Both the position numbers and the translations under genes were made by a program. The notes under the pieces were generated by a model. The model worked only from the letters and a program-made list of their open reading frames with translations. It was not told the origin of the DNA and searched no databases. A stretch of DNA of 64,000 bases from Ornithinicoccus hortensis. GTDB lineage: Bacteria > Actinomycetota > Actinomycetes > Actinomycetales > Dermatophilaceae. The stretch is taken from contig NZ_VFOP01000001.1 in assembly GCF_006716185.1 (NCBI RefSeq), forward strand, positions 3,871,243 to 3,935,242, written 5' to 3'. This document shows, piece by piece, positions 48,236-56,521 of this stretch (its first letter is position 1; every line of letters begins with the position of its first letter).

Positions 48236-50496
48236 CGGTGTCTCGCCGCGGCCGGGGCGGGGTCCAGCCCCGCCTCCTCCCACTGCCGCAGGATCTCCTT
48301 CTCCTCCGGGGTCGGGAGGAACCCGGAGGGGGCGAAGATCTTGGACGGCACGTCCTCGGCCTCGCTGGTCGGCAGGCTGCCGGCGCGCACCGCCTTGATG
48401 CAGACGCCGATCGCGGCCAGCACCACCACGATGACGAACAGCGCGAACAGGATCGACATCACGCCCTGGATCATCGTGTTGGTGATCACCTGGCCCATCT
48501 GCCCGTCGTCCTGGGCGGGGGCGAGCACCTCACCGGCGTCCCGGGCCTGCCGGAAGCGGGAGTTCTGCGCGAAGTAGCCGATCGCCGGGTTGTCGCTGAA
48601 GATCTTCTGCCAGGACGCTGCCAGGGTCACGACCAGGTCCCAGACCAGCGGGACGCCCGGGATCCAGGCGTACTTCACCTTGCCCTGCTTGACCAGGATG
48701 GCGGTCACCACGGTGAGCGCGATCGCGGCCAGCAGCTGGTTGGCGATGCCGAACAGCGGGAACAGCGTGTAGATGCCGCCGAGCGGGTCGTTGACACCCA
48801 TCACCAGGATCGAGCCCCAGCCGCCGACCACGACGAGGGTGGAGACCCAGGCCCCGACGGTCCACGACGGGTCCTTGAACTTCGCCAACCCGGGGATGTT
48901 GCCCACCGAGTCGGAGAACATGAAGCGGGCGACCCGGGTGCCGGCGTCGACGGTGGTGAGGATGAACAGCGCCTCGAACATCACCGCGAAGTGGTACCAG
49001 AACGCCTTGAGCCCGGCGCCGCCGAGCGCACCGGACATCACCTCGGCCATGCCGAACGCCAGGGTCGGTGCGCCGCCGGTGCGGGAGACGATCGACTCCT
49101 CCCCCACGTCCTGGGCGGCCTGGGTGAAGACCGAGGCGTCCATCGGTGGCAACAGCTCACCGCCCGGGCTGGTCAGTCCCAGCCCGTTGACGAACTCGGC
49201 CGCGCCCTCGGGGGTGCCCCCGGTGAGGCCGCCGGCCGCGTTCATCGCGAAGTAGACGTGCTGGTCGATGCTGATCGCCGCGACCAGGGCCATGATCGCC
49301 ACGAAGCTCTCGATCAACATCGAGCCGTAGCCGATCAGCCGGGCCTGGGACTCCTTCTCGATCAGCTTCGGGGTGGTGCCGGAGGAGATCAGCGCGTGGA
49401 AGCCGGACAGCGCGCCACAGGCGATGGTGATGAACAGGAACGGGAAGAGCGACCCGGCGAAGGCCGGGCCCTCCCCACTCGAGGCGAACTGGGTGGTGGC
49501 CGGCATCTGCACGACCGGGGCAGCGATCAGGATGCCGATGGCCAGCATCACGATGGTGCCGACCTTCATGAACGTCGACAGGTAGTCGCGCGGCGCCAGC
49601 AGCAGCCACACCGGCAGCACCGCGGCGGCGAAGCCGTAGCCGATCAGCCACCAGGCCAGGGCCTGCGGGGAGAGGGTGAAGAACTCGGCCCAGGAGGACT
49701 CCGCGACATACCCGCCGGCGATGATCGCGGCCAGCAGCAGCACGACGCCGATGACCGAGACCTCGCTCACCGCGCCGGGGCGGATGAACCGCAGGTAGAC
49801 CCCCATCAGGATGGCGATCGGCACGGTCATCGCGATGGAGAAGACCGCCCAGGGCGACTCGGCCATGGCGTTGATCACCACGATGCACAGCACCGCGATC
49901 AGGATCAGCATGATCGCGAAGACACCGATGATGGCGGCCGTGCCGCCGACCAGCCCGAGCTCGTCGCGGGCCATCTGCCCCAGCGAGCGGCCCCGCCGCC
50001 GGATTGGCATGTGCAGCACCATGTAGTCCTGCACGGCACCGGCCAGCACGACGCCGACGATGATCCAGATCGTGCCGGGCAGGTAGCCCATCTGCGCCGC
50101 GAGGACCGGCCCGACCAGCGGCCCGGCGCCGGCGATGGCGGCGAAGTGGTGGCCGAACAGGACCCGCCGGTCGGTCGGCATGAAGTCGCGGCCGTTCTCG
50201 AACTCCTCGGCCGGCGTCATCCGGGTGTCCCGCGGCTGCAGCACCTTCCACTCGATGTAGCGGGAGTAGAACCGGAAGGCGAGCAGGTAGGTGCAGATCG
50301 CGGCGAAGACGAACCAGACCGCGTTCACCTCCTCGCCCCGCACGATCGCGATCATCGCCCACGAGACCGCGCCCAGCAGGGCGATGACGGCGTAGCCGAT
50401 CCGGGCCTTGGGCCCCATCGGATCGGGCTGGGTCCGGCTGACCGCGACGGGCGGTCGCTCGGCGACCGCGGCGGAGGAACGGGAGCTGGCTGCCAT
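48232..50496 (-). CDS. cstA: Carbon starvation protein A (pyruvate/peptide transporter)
   Basis: A 754-residue polytopic membrane protein of the CstA/BtsT family, with about 16-18 segments. Hallmarks are the N-terminal FRFYSRYIEWKVLQPRDTRMTPAEEFENGRDF region, the FGHHFAAIAGAGPLVGPVLAAQMGYLPGTIWI segment, and VDAGTRVARFMFSDSVG in the C-terminal half. Family members import pyruvate (BtsT) or are induced in carbon starvation and linked to peptide uptake. The first 25 residues are a Ser/Ala-rich cytoplasmic tail. It is cotranscribed with ybdD by a four-base overlap. No LytS/LytT-type sensor is nearby. Confidence 0.94.
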   Translation of the reverse strand: MAASSRSSAAVAERPPVAVSRTQPDPMGPKARIGYAVIALLGAVSWAMIAIVRGEEVNAVWFVFAAICTYLLAFRFYSRYIEWKVLQPRDTRMTPAEEFENGRDFMPTDRRVLFGHHFAAIAGAGPLVGPVLAAQMGYLPGTIWIIVGVVLAGAVQDYMVLHMPIRRRGRSLGQMARDELGLVGGTAAIIGVFAIMLILIAVLCIVVINAMAESPWAVFSIAMTVPIAILMGVYLRFIRPGAVSEVSVIGVVLLLAAIIAGGYVAESSWAEFFTLSPQALAWWLIGYGFAAAVLPVWLLLAPRDYLSTFMKVGTIVMLAIGILIAAPVVQMPATTQFASSGEGPAFAGSLFPFLFITIACGALSGFHALISSGTTPKLIEKESQARLIGYGSMLIESFVAIMALVAAISIDQHVYFAMNAAGGLTGGTPEGAAEFVNGLGLTSPGGELLPPMDASVFTQAAQDVGEESIVSRTGGAPTLAFGMAEVMSGALGGAGLKAFWYHFAVMFEALFILTTVDAGTRVARFMFSDSVGNIPGLAKFKDPSWTVGAWVSTLVVVGGWGSILVMGVNDPLGGIYTLFPLFGIANQLLAAIALTVVTAILVKQGKVKYAWIPGVPLVWDLVVTLAASWQKIFSDNPAIGYFAQNSRFRQARDAGEVLAPAQDDGQMGQVITNTMIQGVMSILFALFVIVVVLAAIGVCIKAVRAGSLPTSEAEDVPSKIFAPSGFLPTPEEKEILRQWEEAGLDPAPAAARHR

Positions 50497-50547
50497 GGCG
50501 TCTCCTGTGACGCCTGTGACGGGTGTGCCTGAAGTGCTCGCGGTACC

Positions 50548-51102
50548 TTACTCTCCTCGAAGCCGATACGTCAGGATCGCGTTGCCCACCGGGGTGATGG
50601 TGCTGTCCACCAGCTCCAGCCGGGTGACCGGCACGGACTCGTCGAACAGCCGCCGCCCGGTCCCGATCGCCGGGTGCGTGGTGAGGGTGAGCGTGTCGAC
50701 GACGCCGGCCAGGAAGAGCGACCGCACCGTGTCGATGCCGCCGGCCACGGTGATGCCACCGTCCGTGCCGTCCCCGGCGAGGCGGCGCACATAGTCCACC
50801 GGGTCGCCGTCCACGGCGGTGCTGTTGGCCCAGGCCGAGACGTCGTCCAGCGTGGAGGTGACGACGTGCTTGCGGACCGGGTTAATGAAGGCGCCGAACG
50901 GGTCGCCCTCCCCCGCGTGCTGCCAGTAGTCGGCCCACTCCTGCCACAGCTTGCGGCCGATCACGACGTCGGTGACGCCAGCGAGGGACCGGCCCATGGC
51001 CTCCCCCTCCTCCGGCCCGAAGGCGTCGAACTGCCACTGGTCCGGCGACTCCACGGAGCCGTTGATCGCGTGGAAGAGATGGGCGGTGACGGTGCGTGCC
51101 AT
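50548..51102 (-). CDS. Dihydrofolate reductase/RibD C-terminal-like protein
   Basis: A 184-residue protein of the RibD C-terminal/DHFR-fold family. It has the initial strand TVTAHLFHAINGSVESPDQWQF, DVVIGRKLWQEWADYW, the pyridine-nucleotide site GGITVAGGIDTVRSLFLAGVVDTLTLTTHPAIG and the C-terminal LELVDSTITPVGNAILTYRL. Stand-alone members are common in actinobacteria and are of unclear function; NADPH-dependent reduction is expected. The ATG at 51102 follows GAGAGGA. It is monocistronic. Confidence 0.87.
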   Translation of the reverse strand: MARTVTAHLFHAINGSVESPDQWQFDAFGPEEGEAMGRSLAGVTDVVIGRKLWQEWADYWQHAGEGDPFGAFINPVRKHVVTSTLDDVSAWANSTAVDGDPVDYVRRLAGDGTDGGITVAGGIDTVRSLFLAGVVDTLTLTTHPAIGTGRRLFDESVPVTRLELVDSTITPVGNAILTYRLRGE

Positions 51103-51220
51103 GAGGGTGTCCTCTCGTATGCCGTGGGTTGCCGGGACTGACCCGTCCACGGCGCAGGACTCATCGGTCCCCGGACTCAGATGTGCCCCGAGTCCGCCCG
51201 GCGCGGGGCAGAGGCTCGGG

Positions 51221-51394
51221 TCAGCCCTGAGCGGCGGGCACCCGTCCGGCAGGGACGCCGGCGCTGACGGGCCGGTCGTCGGGGAGGCTCATGGTCAGGA
51301 ACGCACCGTCCACGACCCGGGACGCCTGGGCACACCCCAGGACGAAACGGATCAGGGCCAGGGCACCCACCGCGACTGCGAGTGTGATCCACAT
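51221..51394 (-). CDS. Small single-helix membrane protein (paralogue 1)
   Basis: A 57-residue protein with one N-terminal membrane helix (WITLAVAVGALALIRFVLGC) followed by AQASRVVDGAF and a short hydrophilic tail. It is paralogous to the next upstream protein (51454-51663), which has the same MW-helix-(A/R)xxxVVDGAF layout. The tandem pair is conserved in pattern but not in tail sequence. The ribosome site is weak (AGAAG). The function is unknown. Confidence 0.6.
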   Translation of the reverse strand: MWITLAVAVGALALIRFVLGCAQASRVVDGAFLTMSLPDDRPVSAGVPAGRVPAAQG

Positions 51395-51453
51395 GTCTTC
51401 TAGTGCAGCGTGCCACGGGTCAACAGCACAATGTGCGGGGAGTAAACATCGGT

Positions 51454-51663
51454 CTACAAATGCTCACGGGTGGGTTTGACCCGTGCATGGCCGTTCGTAT
51501 GGTTCTCACCCTCCGGCGCCGCCCCCTCGGCGGCCTCCTTGCGGGCCTCGACCTCGTCGAGCATCTCGAAGGCGCCGTCGACCACCTTGTTGGCTCGGGA
51601 CAGGCCGAGGGCCAGCCAGATCAGGGCAAGGCTCGCCGCCGTCGCTCCGATCGCCCACCACAT
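51454..51663 (-). CDS. Small single-helix membrane protein (paralogue 2)
   Basis: A 69-residue protein: membrane helix WAIGATAASLALIWLALGLS, then RANKVVDGAFEMLDEVEARK and a polar tail rich in Glu and His. It resembles the downstream protein at 51221-51394 over the helix and the VVDGAF motif. The acidic amphipathic segment after the helix could form a coiled coil. It is separated from its paralogue by 59 bases. I know no function for the family. Confidence 0.6.
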   Translation of the reverse strand: MWWAIGATAASLALIWLALGLSRANKVVDGAFEMLDEVEARKEAAEGAAPEGENHTNGHARVKPTREHL

Positions 51664-52028
51664 ACCTGCAAGTCAACGGCGTTTTGTGCCAAAGGGGCTA
51701 CCCACTGCGGGTAAGCATCCACCCACCGGGTTGGAAATCTTGCGTTAGGTCGGCGGCGCCTCGACAATGGGTGGCCCGTGCCCAGAGCGCCGAGGCTGCC
51801 CATCCGGCCGATGGCTGGCCCACGCACTACTCGCTGGCCTGCCGCACTCGACCCCGCTACCCGGTGCCTGCGCTCCCCATCGGCTCGGGCAATCCGACTT
51901 CATTAGGCGGCGCACACCCGCGCAACTACCGATTCAGGACCCCCTAAAAGACTTGGTCAGGATCATCAGCGCCCACAGTCGGACCCCCTACCCAAAAACA
52001 GGTAGGGGGTCCGACCCAGGAATTTACA
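51664..52028. other. Non-coding stretch upstream of the small membrane proteins
   Basis: I see no supported gene in this 365-base region. It is less GC-rich toward its right end, contains several copies of ACCCCCTA (near 51935, 51984), and ends with the perfect hairpin at 51978-52015. The left part presumably carries the promoter for the two small membrane proteins. Confidence 0.4.
51978..52015. terminator. 15-bp perfect hairpin after the small secreted protein gene
   Basis: GTCGGACCCCCTACC (51978-51992) and GGTAGGGGGTCCGAC (52001-52015) pair perfectly around a CAAAAACA loop, 14 bases after the stop at 52029. A U-rich loop is present on the minus strand. Very likely a terminator, perhaps bidirectional. 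Confidence 0.8.
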
Positions 52029-52430
52029 TCAGCAAGGGAGCGGCCACCCCGGGCCGGCCTGTCGGGGCTTCGCCGAAGCAATTCCTCCAACACCGAACGT
52101 CACAATTCCTTGTGAGGGGATGCAGATGTCACTAGGGGTCCCATCAGCGCCCGTGAGGAAAAACCGGGCCTCATACGGCATAGAGTTGTAGAGGCGCATG
52201 AACTGGGCGTTGTTCCAGTCCGTGGTGTTGAACCCCAGCGTGCACTGTCGGGTGGTGGAGTTGTAGTCCCAGCAGTCGAATTGGGGCGCAAATTCACTGT
52301 CAGTCGGTCCCACCTGCGCCTGCTGGACCTCCGCGGCCGTGGCGGGTTCCTGTGCTGCGACGGCCCCCGACGACCCGAACCCGAAGGCTATGGTCAATCC
52401 CAAGATGGCTGAACGAATCAATTTACTCAC
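52029..52430 (-). CDS. Small secreted protein of unknown function
   Basis: A 133-residue exported protein. The signal peptide (KLIRSAILGLTIAFGFGSSG) ends near residue 26 (AVAAQ). The mature region has four cysteines: one in FDCWDY, one in RQCTLGF, one in DICIPSQ and the last at the C-terminus, suggesting two disulfides. Codons such as AAA, TTG and ATT are much more AT-rich than in neighbouring genes, which suggests acquisition from elsewhere. The GTG start at 52430 lacks a good ribosome site and follows a short reading frame with a strong one (52443-52481). I do not recognise the family. Confidence 0.65.
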   Translation of the reverse strand: MSKLIRSAILGLTIAFGFGSSGAVAAQEPATAAEVQQAQVGPTDSEFAPQFDCWDYNSTTRQCTLGFNTTDWNNAQFMRLYNSMPYEARFFLTGADGTPSDICIPSQGIVTFGVGGIASAKPRQAGPGWPLPC

Positions 52431-52442
52431 CGTTTCATCGAT

Positions 52443-52481
52443 CTAATACAAATCGGAAATACTAGTTCGTGCGATTGCCAC
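52443..52481 (-). CDS. Possible 12-residue leader peptide
   Basis: A strong GGAAGGAGGAG ribosome site precedes GTG 52481, which opens a 12-codon frame (VAIARTSISDLY) ending at TAG (52445-52443), 12 bases before the GTG of the secreted-protein gene and in the same frame. It could provide translational coupling. Alternatively the TAG is a nonsense mutation in a formerly longer N-terminus. Confidence 0.35.
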   Translation of the reverse strand: MAIARTSISDLY

Positions 52482-52898
52482 CTATCTCCTCCTTCCGAGG
52501 ATTTCTTCACGCTAGCAGGCGCCTCCCAGGTGTCAAGGTGCCTCATGGAATTCATGGCGCCCACGGCGTCACGAAGACACACCCAAAGAGGGGCATGTAT
52601 CGCATTCAAGCAGAATTGCGAACTACCCCCTACCCCTACAGGAAAGGATTTATATCCCTCGCTGCATTACCCCCACCCCGTACGCCCTATCCGGCGGGCC
52701 CTGGGCCTCTATTCGCCGCCCTTGTGTTTCCGCCTTGAACCTGTTCGTGATGATCCCGTACGGCTTTGGTCGCTGCTCACCCTGCGACGACCGCGATAGG
52801 GGACGTGCGGAGGTGGAGACCCGCGCCACGGACGTGGCGATGCCTCGGAGACCGTCGATCACCCGTTACCGCAGCGGCGCAGGCCAGAGCCTCCTGCC
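52482..52898. other. AT-richer intergenic region
   Basis: About 417 bases between the secreted-protein gene and the ThiB-like gene. The left two thirds are clearly more AT-rich than the genome average and include a CCCCCTACCCCTAC stretch near 52625 similar to the hairpin arm at 51978. I see no supported gene, transposase or repeat boundary. Confidence 0.4.
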
Positions 52899-54005
52899 TC
52901 AGCCGGTGGCGATGTCCGCCCACTCCCGCACCCAAGTCTCCCGGTTGGCCTCGATGTCCTCGGGAGCGACCTCGATCGGGGCATCGGCCACGTCGGCCCA
53001 CTGCGCCCACACCTCGGGGAGCTCTACCTGGGTGGAGACCGGGTAGACGTACATCGAGTCCGGGATGGCAGCCTGCACGTCGTCGGTGAGCAGGTAGTCG
53101 ATCAGCGCCTGGGCCCCATCAGGGTTCTCGGCGCCCTCGATGACGCCGGCGTACTCGACCTGCCGGAAACACGTGTCCAGCAGCGCGCTGGTCGTCGGCT
53201 CCTCACCGTCCTCGGGGATCGTGAAGGGCGGGCTGGAGGCGTAGGACAGCACGATCGGTCGGTCCCCGTCCCCCCCACCGGCGGTGAAGTCGACGGTGTA
53301 GGCGTCGGTCCAGCCGGAGGTCACCTTGGCCCCGTTGGCCATCAGGTCCTCCCAGTACTGCTGCCACCCGTCCTCGCCGAACTCACCGATCGTGGCCAGC
53401 AGGAACGCCAGGCCGGGGCTGGAGGTGCTCGCGCCGGGAGTGACGAAGAGTCCCTCGTATGCCGGGTCGGTCAGGTCCTGCAACGTCCGCGGGGGCTCGA
53501 TTCCCTCGTCCGCGAACCAGGTGTCGTCGATATTGACGCAGACGTCGCCGTAGTCGACGGGCGTCAGCATCCCGGACCCCTCACCTGTGAGCGCGTGCTC
53601 GGTCGCGCCCTCGGGCAGCTCGGCCGGCGTGTACTCGGCGAGCACGCCCTCGTTGACTGCCCGGGAGGCGAAGGCGTTGTCGATGCCGAAGACGGCGTCG
53701 CCGACGGGGCTGCCCTTGGTCAGTACCAACTGATTGGTGAGGGCGCCTGCGTCACCGGAGGCCTGGACCGTCACCCGGTAGCCGGTGTCCTCGGTGAACG
53801 CCGCGAGGAACTCCTCCGGCAGGTTGAACGAGTCGTGCGTCACGAGCATGACCTCCTGGCCCTGGCCCTGCCCCATGGCGGGTCCCGAGTCGCTGCTCGC
53901 GTCGTCCGTGGCGGTCTCCTCCGGCTCCTCGCCGCCGGTGAGCGAGCACCCGGCGAGCGCGAGCACGGCAAAGACCGTGATGGTGGGACGAGCAATGGAT
54001 CGCAT
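52899..54005 (-). CDS. thiB: ThiB-like thiamine-binding lipoprotein of an ABC importer
   Basis: A 368-residue solute-binding lipoprotein. The lipobox is LAGC (cysteine about residue 19), followed by a Glu/Thr/Asp linker. The mature part begins VMLVTHDSFNLPEEFLAAFTEDTGYRVTVQASGDAG, as in thiamine-binding ThiB proteins, with GDAVFGIDNAFASRAV and LTPVDYGDVCVNID further on. The ATG at 54005 is followed by a clean lipoprotein signal; longer in-frame starts run through the riboswitch. The TPP riboswitch directly upstream supports a thiamine ligand. Its permease (8470) and ATPase (perhaps 1-797) lie far away, so the transporter genes are dispersed. Confidence 0.92.
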   Translation of the reverse strand: MRSIARPTITVFAVLALAGCSLTGGEEPEETATDDASSDSGPAMGQGQGQEVMLVTHDSFNLPEEFLAAFTEDTGYRVTVQASGDAGALTNQLVLTKGSPVGDAVFGIDNAFASRAVNEGVLAEYTPAELPEGATEHALTGEGSGMLTPVDYGDVCVNIDDTWFADEGIEPPRTLQDLTDPAYEGLFVTPGASTSSPGLAFLLATIGEFGEDGWQQYWEDLMANGAKVTSGWTDAYTVDFTAGGGDGDRPIVLSYASSPPFTIPEDGEEPTTSALLDTCFRQVEYAGVIEGAENPDGAQALIDYLLTDDVQAAIPDSMYVYPVSTQVELPEVWAQWADVADAPIEVAPEDIEANRETWVREWADIATG

Positions 54006-54018
54006 AGATGTCCTCCGA

Positions 54019-54106
54019 CTTCCTCCGCCGGCGTTAACCGGATCAGGTTCGAGGGTCTGCGGCGATCTGTTCGCCGCACTCTCAGCGCGTGAGCGCTCCC
54101 CTGTCG
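54019..54106 (-). promoter_or_regulatory. TPP riboswitch (thi box) upstream of thiB
   Basis: Minus-strand elements in order: ACAGGGGAGCGC, GCTGAGAGTGCGGCG, ACCCTCGAACCTGATCCGG and TTAACGCCGGCGGAGGAA. The layout and spacing match the riboswitch at 10166-10254. The thiB ATG lies 14 bases beyond it, and the 3' edge again contains the purine-rich GGAGGAA, suggesting translational control by TPP. Confidence 0.95.
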
Positions 54107-54237
54107 TGTGCGTGACCACTGTACAGGCCTAGTTATTCACCCGATCCCCGCCCGTACGACGAACCCTCGCACCGCAGGTAGGCTCGTCATGAGCACGCCC
54201 GCGGAGACGGGTCCAGGGAACGAGGGAAGGTAGAGGC

Positions 54238-54519
54238 ATGGGCAACCTGGTCTGGAAGTTGATGGCGACCGGTGCGGCGATGGCCGCCGGCGTCGTCGCC
54301 AGCAAGGCCACCGACGGCACCTGGAAGTTCGTCACGGGCGGCGACTCCCCGACCAACCCGGAGGACCCGGACATCGACTGGAAGGAGGCGATCGCGTTCG
54401 CGCTCGTCTCCGGCGCGATCATTGGCCTCAGCCGGATGGTGGCCAACCGCCAGGCCGCTGCCATCTACAAGAAGTCGACCGGGCACCTGCCGACCCAGCT
54501 CGCCAAGAAGGACAGCTGA
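54238..54519 (+). CDS. DUF4235 family membrane protein
   Basis: A 93-residue protein of the DUF4235 family, common in actinobacteria. It starts MGNLVWKLMATGAAMAAGVVASK with a first membrane segment, then GTWKFVTGGDSPTNPEDPDIDWKEAIAFALVSGAIIGLSRM with a second. It ends in the basic tail TGHLPTQLAKKDS. The function is unknown. It is monocistronic, between thiB (divergent) and the polysaccharide genes. Confidence 0.9.
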   Translation: MGNLVWKLMATGAAMAAGVVASKATDGTWKFVTGGDSPTNPEDPDIDWKEAIAFALVSGAIIGLSRMVANRQAAAIYKKSTGHLPTQLAKKDS

Positions 54520-54706
54520 CCGAATCAGGCTTCGGCAAAGCGTTCGGTGACCCAGGTCACGATATGTCCACCGAGTAGTCGGGGTACGACAAAGAATCCA
54601 CCTTTCCGTTACCGGTAAGACCCTTGGTTTTCCCACTTTGTTGGCCCGAACTTCCCTCCCGTGAGAGGATTCTCCGGTTCTTTGCCGTCGTCTCCGGAGG
54701 TGTGCC

Positions 54707-56521
54707 ATGACACGACTCCGGCGCACCCCCGAGGCGGTCATCCAGGCGATGTGGGCCATCGCCGACGGCGCCTCGTGGTCGATTGCCATCGTCGGCATCG
54801 TCTTTATGCGGGTCGGTTACGACTACACCCGTGCCTTCTCTCCCGAAACCTGGACCATCGCGGTGTGGGCCGCCGTGATCCACATCGTGTTCGGCATGGT
54901 GTTCGGCCCCTACCTCATCAAACACCTGCGGGGTTCTTTCGACGAGGTGATCTCGGTCGCCCGAGCCGCCTTCCTCACCGCCCTCGCACTCGCCATCTGG
55001 GTCATCTGGATCGATCCGTTCGTCGTCCCCCGCTCGGTGCCTGCCGTCGCTGGCTGCGTAGCGCTCCTCCTCATGCTGGCGTGGCGGTCCGTGGTGCGCG
55101 GTTGGCGCTCGCGGGCGGCGGTGCGCCGGGACGTCGGAGCCAACGTGATCATCTACGGCGCCGGCGTCCTGGGCCGACGGCTGCTGATCAACATGGTCGA
55201 GGACGACCAGGCGTCGTTCCGTCCCGTCGCGTTCCTGGACGACGACCGGCGCAAGCGCAAGCTGAAGGTCGAGGGCGTCCCGGTCCGCGGCGGCAGGGAC
55301 GCCATGATGCGGGTGGCCAAGCGCTATGACGCCACGCACCTGGCCGTCGCGATCCCTCTGGCCGACGCGAGCCTCATGCGGGAGATCAAGGAACTTGCGG
55401 CGAAGGCCCACCTGACCGTCAAGGTGCTGCCGACCCTCAACAAGTTGCTGGACGCCAACCCGCACGTCTCCGACCTGCGGGACATCAACCTCGAGGACCT
55501 TCTCGGCCGTCGGGTGACCCAACTCGACCAGGGGGCGATCAGTGACCAACTCACCGGGAAGGTCGTGGTGGTCACCGGGGCGGGCGGCTCGATCGGGTCG
55601 GAGCTCTGTCGCCAGATCCAGCGGTTCAACCCCGAGCGGCTGTTCCTGCTGGACCGCGACGAGTCCGCGCTGAACGCCACCCAGCTCTCGCTGAAGGGGC
55701 GCGGATTCGTCGACGGGGACGACCTCCTCCTGACCGATATTCGGGATGCCGAGGCGGTCGACCGTGTCTTCACCCGGATCCGCCCCGACGTCGTCTTCCA
55801 CGCCGCAGCCCTCAAGCACCTCCCGATCCTCGAGCGGTTCCCCCGGGAGGCATGGACGGTCAACGTCCTCGGGACCCTCAACGTCCTCTCGGCCTCGGCG
55901 GCCAACGGGGTCGGCACCTTCGTCAACGTCTCCACCGACAAGGCCGCCAACCCCACCTCGGTGCTCGGCTACACCAAGCGGGTCACCGAAAGGATGACGG
56001 CGCACTACGCCGACTCCCACGCCGGCCGCTACGTCTCCGTCCGGTTCGGCAACGTCCTCGGATCTCGCGGCTCCGTCGTGCCGATCTTCACCGAGCAGAT
56101 CCAGCGGGGTGGCCCTGTGACGATCACCCACCCCGAGGTCGAGCGCTACTTCATGCTCATCCCCGAGGCCTGCGAGTTGGTCATGCAGGCGGCCTCGATG
56201 GAGACCGACGGTGACGTCCTCGTGCTCGACATGGGGACGCCGGTGAAGATCACCGAGGTCGCCCAGACGCTCATCAGCATGTCGGGCCGGAGAGACATCG
56301 ACATCGTCTACACGGGGCTGCGCCCTGCGGAGAAGATGTCGGAGGACCTCTATGGTGCGGCTGACCGCCGGGTCACGAGCCACCCGCTCGTCCTGTCGGT
56401 CGCCGTCCCCAGCCTCGACCCCCTCAACCTGCAACTGGTGGACCCCGCCAGCGTCGATGACCTCGTGGGGTGGCTGCGGGCCCGCTCGATCCCCGTGGAG
56501 AACGTGATCCGCCAGGCATGA
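54707..56521 (+). CDS. Membrane-bound nucleotide-sugar dehydratase (CapD/FlaA1-like)
   Basis: A 604-residue protein: four N-terminal membrane segments (about 15-125), a CoA-binding-like Rossmann domain (about 145-260; VIIYGAGVLGRRL), and a C-terminal extended SDR domain (about 285-580). The SDR domain has VVVTGAGGSIGSELCRQI, the VFHAAALKHLPILE segment and the catalytic VSTDKAANPTSVLGYTKR. Such enzymes (CapD, PglF, WbpM) convert UDP-GlcNAc to a 4-keto-6-deoxy sugar for surface glycans. The ATG follows CCGGAGG. It is coupled by a four-base overlap to a WecA/TagO-like transferase, so its product is probably loaded onto a lipid carrier. Confidence 0.9.
   Translation: MTRLRRTPEAVIQAMWAIADGASWSIAIVGIVFMRVGYDYTRAFSPETWTIAVWAAVIHIVFGMVFGPYLIKHLRGSFDEVISVARAAFLTALALAIWVIWIDPFVVPRSVPAVAGCVALLLMLAWRSVVRGWRSRAAVRRDVGANVIIYGAGVLGRRLLINMVEDDQASFRPVAFLDDDRRKRKLKVEGVPVRGGRDAMMRVAKRYDATHLAVAIPLADASLMREIKELAAKAHLTVKVLPTLNKLLDANPHVSDLRDINLEDLLGRRVTQLDQGAISDQLTGKVVVVTGAGGSIGSELCRQIQRFNPERLFLLDRDESALNATQLSLKGRGFVDGDDLLLTDIRDAEAVDRVFTRIRPDVVFHAAALKHLPILERFPREAWTVNVLGTLNVLSASAANGVGTFVNVSTDKAANPTSVLGYTKRVTERMTAHYADSHAGRYVSVRFGNVLGSRGSVVPIFTEQIQRGGPVTITHPEVERYFMLIPEACELVMQAASMETDGDVLVLDMGTPVKITEVAQTLISMSGRRDIDIVYTGLRPAEKMSEDLYGAADRRVTSHPLVLSVAVPSLDPLNLQLVDPASVDDLVGWLRARSIPVENVIRQA

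Noticed and set aside
52650..52862. 70-codon minus-strand frame in the intergenic region before the secreted-protein gene
   Set aside because: No ribosome site, no recognisable family and an Arg/Ser/Gly-rich composition; probably non-coding.
54006..54119. Upstream start for the ThiB-like protein at 54119
   Set aside because: The added residues are a translation of the TPP riboswitch; ATG 54005 gives a proper lipoprotein signal.
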